Positions 58,670-64,000 of a stretch of DNA of 64,000 bases are shown here, one piece after another (within the stretch, counting starts at the first letter, position 1; each line of letters opens with the position of its first letter). The DNA is from Gammaproteobacteria bacterium. GTDB taxonomy: Bacteria; Pseudomonadota; Gammaproteobacteria; Nevskiales; Nevskiaceae. The DNA is taken from NCBI GenBank assembly GCA_026398875.1, contig JAPLSB010000017.1, forward strand, positions 62,001 through 126,000. Direction: 5' to 3'. A model generated the notes under the pieces. That model did no database searches, had not been told where the DNA came from, and was given only the letters and a program-made list of their open reading frames with translations. A program made the translations under genes and the position numbers.

Positions 58670-59428
58670 TCATTTCGACGCCTGGTTTTTCTCGCCGGAG
58701 TGTTCGGAAAGAAACTCCCGAAGCAGCTCGGCATGGGTACGACTCAGGTCCAGCTTTTCAATCAGGTCAGGTCGCTTCAGGAACGTGGCCCCGAGCGCCT
58801 GCTTCAAACGCCAACGCGCGATTTTTGCATGGTCGCCGGACAACAGCACATCCGGAACCGGTGCCTCGCGCCACAACGGCGGTCGCGTGTAGTGCGGGTG
58901 GTCGAGCAGGCCGGCGCTGAAGCTGTCGGCATCCGCCGAACCTTCATGCCCCAGCACGCCCGGCAACAGCCGCGCTACCGCATCCACCAACACCATCGCG
59001 GCAAGTTCCCCGCCCGACAGCACGAAATCGCCCAGCGACACTTCAAGGTCGATCTGCGGCGTGACCCGCTCATCGAGCCCTTCATAACGGCCGCAAAGCA
59101 GAATCAGTCCCGGCTCTGCACTCAGCTGCTTCATCAGCGCCTGGCTCATCGGGACGCCCTGCGGGCTCATCGCGATGACCTTGGCACCTGCACCAATTGC
59201 CGTCTTCGCAGCGGCGATCGCATCACTCAACGGACCAGGCTCCATCACCATGCCGGGACCGCCGCCGTAGGGACGATCATCGACGCGACGATCAGCCCCA
59301 TCGCTGTAATCACGCAAGTCGCGCGCGTGGAACGCCAGCGCCCCACCCTCGACCGCCTTGCGCGGGATGCCGACCTTGACCACCTGTTCCGCGAACTCCG
59401 GAAACAGGGTCAGCACCTCGATCTTCAT
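58670..59428 (-). CDS. trmD: tRNA (guanine-37-N1)-methyltransferase
   Basis: The 252-residue SAM-dependent enzyme methylates G37 of tRNAs to prevent frameshifting. The trefoil-knot motifs are clear: LLCGRYEGLDERV and FVLSGGELAAMVLVDAVARL. Length is normal. It follows rimM by 2 bp. Confidence 0.98.
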   Translation of the reverse strand: MKIEVLTLFPEFAEQVVKVGIPRKAVEGGALAFHARDLRDYSDGADRRVDDRPYGGGPGMVMEPGPLSDAIAAAKTAIGAGAKVIAMSPQGVPMSQALMKQLSAEPGLILLCGRYEGLDERVTPQIDLEVSLGDFVLSGGELAAMVLVDAVARLLPGVLGHEGSADADSFSAGLLDHPHYTRPPLWREAPVPDVLLSGDHAKIARWRLKQALGATFLKRPDLIEKLDLSRTHAELLREFLSEHSGEKNQASK

Positions 59429-59430
59429 GC

Positions 59431-59955
59431 TCAGTAGTCCGGCGCCCAGTCGGCGACGATGATCCGGGACTCGGTATCGACCGACGCGATGATCGGCCCC
59501 TGCACGAACGGAATCAGCCTTTCGACCTCGCCATCGGACAGCACCAGCACGTCCTGGACACCGTTTTCCATCATTGCGGTGACGGTGCCGAGCGCGACGT
59601 TGTCCTTGGAGACCACGCGCATGCCGATCAGATCTGCCCAGTAGTAGCTTCCAGGCGGCGCAGGCGGCAATTCGGAACGATCGACCGAGATGTCCTTGCC
59701 AACCAGCCGGGCCGCGATGTCGCGATCGGTGATCGGCTGGCCATCACGTCCGGAGACTTGGGCAATGATGCCGTTGACCTGCGCTTTCGCGTCGATCAGC
59801 GTCGCGAGGTAACCCTCGTCGGCGCCCAACCACCACTGCGGATACTTCAGCAGGTTGTCGGCCGGGCGGGTGTTCGAAACCACCTTGACCCAACCCTTGA
59901 CGCCAAACACGCCGGCGACGCGACCGAGCGTCACCCGGCGGGAGGACTCCGGCAT
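59431..59955 (-). CDS. rimM: ribosome maturation factor RimM
   Basis: The 174-residue protein binds S19 in the maturing 30S subunit. It has an N-terminal beta-barrel (VTLGRVAGVFGVKGWVKV) and a PRC-barrel C-terminal domain (LIGMRVVSKDNVALGTV, ending in DWAPDY). Its start overlaps the rpsP stop by 1 bp, showing tight coupling. Confidence 0.97.
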   Translation of the reverse strand: MPESSRRVTLGRVAGVFGVKGWVKVVSNTRPADNLLKYPQWWLGADEGYLATLIDAKAQVNGIIAQVSGRDGQPITDRDIAARLVGKDISVDRSELPPAPPGSYYWADLIGMRVVSKDNVALGTVTAMMENGVQDVLVLSDGEVERLIPFVQGPIIASVDTESRIIVADWAPDY

Positions 59956-60209
59956 CAGGCGGCAGCGACGGCCGGCGCGCCCTTGACGAGATAGGCCACG
60001 CGCTCCGACACCTGGGCGCCGTTCTGCTGCCAGTAGGCAACGCGGGCTGCGTCGATCACCAGCTTCTGCTCGCCGCCGCGGGCATTCGGGTTGTAGTAGC
60101 CCAGGCGCTCGACGAACTTGCCGTCACGCGACGAACGGCTGTCGGTCGCAACGACGTGGTAGAACGGGCGCTTCTTGGCTCCGGCGCGGGCCAGACGAAT
60201 CTTCATCAT
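59955..60209 (-). CDS. rpsP: 30S ribosomal protein S16
   Basis: The 84-residue product has the standard S16 start ([20 protein letters not shown] region). An ATG at 60209 was chosen; the next ATG at 60206 would give the same protein less one residue. Typical S16 length and motifs ([14 protein letters not shown]) are present. It is the first gene of the operon. Confidence 0.97.
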   Translation of the reverse strand: MMKIRLARAGAKKRPFYHVVATDSRSSRDGKFVERLGYYNPNARGGEQKLVIDAARVAYWQQNGAQVSERVAYLVKGAPAVAAA

Positions 60210-60417
60210 GATCTTTTGAACTCTCGGGGAAATGCTGCCGCAGGGTGCGCGAAAGCGCGGGATTGTAATGGCAGCCCCCCCGAATTGAAAGACAGGGCTG
60301 AAACCGGACTGGAAAAAGCGCGATCTGGCGTGGATCATGCTCGGTGTTACCGATCGTTCACACCCGCCACCGTCATTTCCCTATGATGGTCGCCGTCCCC
60401 GGATTCAGGAGCTTCCC

Positions 60418-60876
60418 ATGACCGAACTGTCGATCAATGGCGTCAACAAGACCCACGACGGCGACCCCGCGATGCCGCTGCTGTGGTTCATCCGCGATGA
60501 GGTCGGCCTGACCGGCACCAAGTTCGGCTGCGGCGTCGCCCAGTGCGGCGCCTGCACGGTCCATCTGGATGGCAACGCCGTGCGCGCCTGCGTCACGCCG
60601 GTGGCCGCAGCAGCAGGCAAGAACGTGGTGACCATCGAAAATGCGATCACCGACAAGGTCGGTGCGGCCGTGCAGGCCTCGTGGCGCAAGCTCGATGTCG
60701 TCCAGTGCGGTTACTGCCAGTCCGGCCAGATGATGTCGGCGGTTGCCTTGCTGACCAGGAACAAGACGCCGAACGACGCCGACATCGATGCGGCGATGAG
60801 CGGCAATGTCTGCCGCTGCGCGACCTATGTCCGCATTCGTGCGGCGATCCACGACGCCGCCAAGGCGCTGGCCTGA
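60418..60876 (+). CDS. (2Fe-2S)-binding small subunit of a molybdenum hydroxylase (IorA-like)
   Basis: The 152-residue product has the ferredoxin-type cluster motif [12 protein letters not shown] plus the second, helical cluster domain (CGYCQSGQ and CRC). It resembles the small subunit of isoquinoline 1-oxidoreductase and related aldehyde or xanthine dehydrogenases, passing electrons to an external acceptor. A ribosome-binding site (caggagctt) precedes the ATG. The large subunit follows 19 bp later. Confidence 0.93.
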   Translation: MTELSINGVNKTHDGDPAMPLLWFIRDEVGLTGTKFGCGVAQCGACTVHLDGNAVRACVTPVAAAAGKNVVTIENAITDKVGAAVQASWRKLDVVQCGYCQSGQMMSAVALLTRNKTPNDADIDAAMSGNVCRCATYVRIRAAIHDAAKALA

Positions 60877-60895
60877 ACCTGACCGGAGACAACGC

Positions 60896-63169
60896 ATGGG
60901 CATTCTCAATCGCATTGCCGGCCAGACTGCGAACGCTGGTGACGCCACCACCGGCGCGCTGATCAATGTCAGCCGCCGCAACTTCCTGCAGACCACCGGC
61001 GGGCTGGCACTCGGCATCTGCTTCGGGCCAGTGGCCTGCAGCACCGAAAAAGCGGCCGTTCCGGCTGCGGACATCGCGCCATTCGTGCCGAATGCGTTCC
61101 TGCGCATCGGTGCCGACAACTCGGTGACGGTGATCGCCAAGTTCCTCGAAATGGGCCAGGGCACGTTCACCGGTCTGGCCACGCTGGCTGCCGAGGAACT
61201 CGATGCCGACTGGGCGCAGGTTGCAGTCGAAGCCGCGCCGGCTGACGCCAAGAAGTACACGAACGCGCTGCTCGGCGGCCAGGGCACCGGCGGCTCGACG
61301 GCGATGGCCGATTCCTACCTGCAGATGCGTACCGCCGGCGCTTCGGCACGGGCGATGCTGGTTGCTGCCGCTGCCGAACAATGGAAGGTCCCGGCTGGTG
61401 AAATCACCGTGGCCAAGGGCGTGATCCGCCATGCCGCCAGCGGCAAGGAAGCCAGTTTCGGCCAGTTCGCCGATGCAGCGGCGAAGCAGCCGGTGCCCGC
61501 TCCGGAAACGATCAAGCTGAAGGATCCGAAGGACTTCACGCTGATCGGCACCACGGCCACGCCGCGCAAGGACTCGCAGGGCAAGACCGACGGCAGCGCG
61601 ATGTTCACGCAGGACGTCAAATTGCCGAACATGCTGGTCGCGGTGCTGGCCCATGCCCCGAAGTGGGGGGCAACGATCAAGTCCGTCGACGAGACTGCAG
61701 CCCGCGCCGTCGCGGGCGTGGTTGACGTCGTCAAGGTCGACGGCGTGCCGGGCACCACTCGCGCCGCTGTCGCGGTGCTGGCCAGGAACACCTGGGTCGC
61801 CAAGCAGGGCCGCGATGCACTGGTCATCGAATGGGATGAGTCGGCTGCGTTCGCCAAGAGCAGCAACGAGATCAGCAAGGAGTTCAAGGCCCTTGCGGCC
61901 AAGCCGGGCAAGGTTGCAGCCACGCGCGGCGACGCATCGGCGGGCCTGAAGAAGCCGGCCAAGGCGATTGAAGCCGTCTACGAATTTCCTTATCTATCGC
62001 ACGCGCCGATGGAGCCACTGAACTGCGTCGTCGACCTGAAGGCCGACAGCTGCACGATCTGGAACGGCGAGCAGTTCCACACGATCGACCAGATGGTGGC
62101 GGCCGGCGTTGTCGGCCTGAAGCCCGAGCAGGTGACGATCAAGCAGGTCTACGCCGGTGGCAGCTTCGGCCGCCGTGCCTCATCGAAGTCCGATTTCATC
62201 GTCGAGGCCACGACGCTGGCCAAGGCAGCGCGCGCCAAGGGCATCGACGCGCCGATCAAGATGATCTGGATGCGCGAGGATGACATGCGTGGCGGCTATT
62301 ACCGGCCGGCGTTCGTGCATGCCATCAAGGCCGGTCTCGACGCCGAAGGCAGGATCACCGGCTGGCAGAGCCGCCTCGCCGGTCAGTCGATCGCCAAGGG
62401 CACGCCGCTGGAGCAGTACATGATCCACGACGGCATCGATCACACGTCGGTCGAGGGCATCTCCGACACCCGCTATGCCTTCGAGCACCTGCAGGTCGAA
62501 CTGCACAGTGTCGACTACCCGCTGCCGGTGCTGTGGTGGCGCTCGGTCGGTCACACGCATTCGGCCTACGCGATGGAAACGATGATCGATGAACTGGCGC
62601 ACGCCGCCGGCAAGGACCCGATCGCGTTCCGCCGCACGCTGCTGGAGAAACAGCCGCGCCATCTGAAAGTGCTGGAACTGGCTGCCGAGAAGTCCGGCTG
62701 GGGCACGCCGTTGCCGGAGATTGCCGGCAAGAAGCGCGGTCGCGGCATCGCGGTGCACGAATCGTTCAACACCTTCGTTGCCGAGGTCGCCGAGGTGTCG
62801 ATCGACGCCAGCGGACAACTCAAGGTCGACCGCGTGGTCTGCGCCGTCGACTGCGGCCTGGCAATCAACCCGGACGTGATCAAGGCGCAGATGGAAGGCG
62901 GCATCGGCTTCGGCCTGGCCGCGATCCTGAAGTCCGAGATCACCTTCGACAAGGGCGCGGTCGTGCAGGGCAATTTCGGCGACTACCCGCCGCTGCGCAT
63001 CAACGAGATGCCGGCGATCGAGGTGCACATCGTGCCGTCAGCCGAAAAGCCGTCCGGCGTCGGCGAACCGGGTACACCCGTGATCGGCCCGGCCGTGGCC
63101 AACGCGGTATTCGCCGCACTCGGCAAGCGCATCCGCAAGCTGCCATTCGGTGACCAGCTGAGCGCTTGA
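60896..63169 (+). CDS. molybdopterin-binding large subunit of a molybdenum hydroxylase (IorB-like)
   Basis: The 757-residue product has a twin-arginine motif ([11 protein letters not shown], about 24-34), so it is folded with its cofactor and exported by Tat or anchored. Xanthine-oxidase-family molybdopterin domains follow, with the catalytic glutamate in GVGEPGTP (Glu724). It lacks FAD and iron-sulphur domains, as expected for the IorB type. The substrate may be an N-heterocycle, aldehyde or alcohol; sequence does not say. The start at 60896 was chosen because it precedes the Tat signal; an XdhC-like factor follows. Confidence 0.92.
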   Translation: MGILNRIAGQTANAGDATTGALINVSRRNFLQTTGGLALGICFGPVACSTEKAAVPAADIAPFVPNAFLRIGADNSVTVIAKFLEMGQGTFTGLATLAAEELDADWAQVAVEAAPADAKKYTNALLGGQGTGGSTAMADSYLQMRTAGASARAMLVAAAAEQWKVPAGEITVAKGVIRHAASGKEASFGQFADAAAKQPVPAPETIKLKDPKDFTLIGTTATPRKDSQGKTDGSAMFTQDVKLPNMLVAVLAHAPKWGATIKSVDETAARAVAGVVDVVKVDGVPGTTRAAVAVLARNTWVAKQGRDALVIEWDESAAFAKSSNEISKEFKALAAKPGKVAATRGDASAGLKKPAKAIEAVYEFPYLSHAPMEPLNCVVDLKADSCTIWNGEQFHTIDQMVAAGVVGLKPEQVTIKQVYAGGSFGRRASSKSDFIVEATTLAKAARAKGIDAPIKMIWMREDDMRGGYYRPAFVHAIKAGLDAEGRITGWQSRLAGQSIAKGTPLEQYMIHDGIDHTSVEGISDTRYAFEHLQVELHSVDYPLPVLWWRSVGHTHSAYAMETMIDELAHAAGKDPIAFRRTLLEKQPRHLKVLELAAEKSGWGTPLPEIAGKKRGRGIAVHESFNTFVAEVAEVSIDASGQLKVDRVVCAVDCGLAINPDVIKAQMEGGIGFGLAAILKSEITFDKGAVVQGNFGDYPPLRINEMPAIEVHIVPSAEKPSGVGEPGTPVIGPAVANAVFAALGKRIRKLPFGDQLSA

Positions 63170-63190
63170 TCAGAGCGCCCTGCCGAAAGC

Positions 63191-63275
63191 GCCTCACGCC
63201 TCGACGCCAAGACGCGAACGGAAGCCGGTTGCACGGGCTTGTCGTTGGCGTCGCGGCGCCTTGGCGTGATCCGGA
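63191..63275. repeat. dispersed inverted-repeat element, copy 3
   Basis: The left part (cacgcctcgacgccaagacgcg) and right part (cgttggcgtcgcggcgccttggcgtg) carry gccaag/cttggc units in opposite orientation. It lies 34 bp before the XdhC-like start. It is the most GC-rich of the three copies and the most diverged from the cgcaaag type. Confidence 0.6.
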
Positions 63276-63308
63276 ATTTTGTCTCAGCACCATGCCGACG
63301 CTTGATCC

Positions 63309-64000
63309 GTGAATACCCCTCAGGAATTCGGCAGCCTGCTGGCCGGCTTGCGCCAGTTGGCTGACCGCGACTTCGCGAACGGCGGCGGTGCGTTGGCCAC
63401 GCTGACGCAGACCAGCGGCTCGACATTCCGCCGCCCCGGTGCGCGGATGCTGGTCTGTGGCGACGGTACCGTGGTGCGTGGCCTGTCCGGCGGCTGCCCG
63501 GAAGCCGACATCATCGGCCGGGCGCATGAGGTCATTGCGACCGGTGAAGCCAGGATCGTCCGCTACGACCGCGAATCCGGCCTCGATGCGCTGCTCGAAT
63601 TGGGCTGCGGCGGCGAACTCGAAGTGCTGATCGAGCCACTGACCCAGGCGCGCGACCTGGCCTTCATCGACGCCGCCGCCCGCTGTCTCGATGCGCGCCG
63701 CAGCGGCGTGCTGGCCACCGTCTACCGCCGTGATGGCCGCGTGCTGGCGCCAAAGCCACGGCGCATGGTGATCGACGAAGGCCGAATCCTGGTCAACGAA
63801 TTCGGCGCCAGCCTGATCAGCGGCGTGCTCGCCGATGTGGCGCTGGAACGCGTGACCGGCCGCCCGACCGTCGAGCGTTTCAGCCATGGCGGCAACGAAT
63901 ACGAGGTGCTGCTCGAAGCACTGATCCCGCCGTATGCGCTGTTCATCGTCGGCATCAACGCGACAGCGGTCGCGCTGGCGCGGATCGCGAGCGTGCTCGG
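63309..64000 (+). CDS. XdhC-family molybdenum cofactor maturation factor (partial)
   Basis: The frame is open from GTG 63309 to the window end and gives about 230 residues. No ATG is present in a suitable place. The XdhC/CoxI signature is visible: ATLTQTSGSTFRRPGARM, then GDGTVVRGLSGGC and LIPPYALFIVGINATA, the start of the Rossmann C-terminal domain, which the window end cuts. XdhC-type proteins insert sulphurated Mo cofactor into the large subunit. It fits the preceding IorAB-like genes, forming one cassette. Confidence 0.85.
   Translation, partial: MNTPQEFGSLLAGLRQLADRDFANGGGALATLTQTSGSTFRRPGARMLVCGDGTVVRGLSGGCPEADIIGRAHEVIATGEARIVRYDRESGLDALLELGCGGELEVLIEPLTQARDLAFIDAAARCLDARRSGVLATVYRRDGRVLAPKPRRMVIDEGRILVNEFGASLISGVLADVALERVTGRPTVERFSHGGNEYEVLLEALIPPYALFIVGINATAVALARIASVL

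Overview
The window is about 64 kb of GC-rich (roughly two-thirds G+C by eye), densely coded DNA from a Gram-negative bacterium. Outer-membrane features (a TonB-dependent receptor, an OmpA-type protein, several lipoproteins), DsbB, quinone-type PyrD, class II fumarase, SppA and the rpsP-rimM-trmD-rplS operon point to a gammaproteobacterium, perhaps of the Nevskiales/Xanthomonadales type. That placement is inference from gene content, not from a marker alignment. No rRNA, tRNA, CRISPR array, prophage or insertion sequence was recognised.

Layout. 0-3.6 kb: end of a TetR-like regulator, cupin, alanine dehydrogenase, serine acetyltransferase and a small SET-domain protein. 3.65-7.1 kb: a visibly AT-richer island with a poorly coding leader, a possible decayed frame, and two overlapping genes for exported proteins of unknown function. 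7.1-10.2 kb: the glyoxylate shunt (aceB-aceA). 10.9-16.1 kb: a large TonB-dependent receptor followed by a beta-helix lipoprotein with a Gly-Thr repeat linker. 16.5-28 kb: a DUF475 membrane protein, RraA, DsbB, quinone oxidoreductase, FumC, an ECF sigma/anti-sigma pair, PurB, a thioesterase, a DUF1289 protein and an OmpA-like protein. 28-33.3 kb: pyrD, an atypical UbiB-family kinase-like gene, ribA and a long FabG-type reductase. 33.6-41.1 kb: envelope proteins of low complexity, a histidine phosphatase, a 2OG-Fe(II) oxygenase, an enoyl-reductase-like protein, an esterase, an acyltransferase and a secreted protein. 41.2-52 kb: a thioesterase, a diguanylate cyclase beside a PAS histidine kinase, GST, a dienelactone hydrolase overlapping a Gre-like factor, GrxD, SodB, ArgF, NadC and a cNMP-binding/DUF1003 protein. 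52-64 kb: SppA, TrxB, an NlpC/P60 lipoprotein, HtpG, the rpsP operon, and a molybdenum hydroxylase (IorAB-like) with an XdhC-type maturation factor cut by the window end.

Most of the window is housekeeping chromosome. Several genes share a theme: C2 metabolism (aceA, aceB, fumC), redox and thiol homeostasis (sodB, grxD, trxB, dsbB, GST) and acyl/CoA chemistry (two 4HBT thioesterases, long FabG, enoyl-reductase-like protein, PlsC-like acyltransferase, esterase). The least explained material is the exported gene pair in the AT-rich island, the receptor/beta-helix lipoprotein pair, and a dispersed inverted-repeat family with three copies, each just upstream of a plus-strand gene (purB, argF, xdhC-like).
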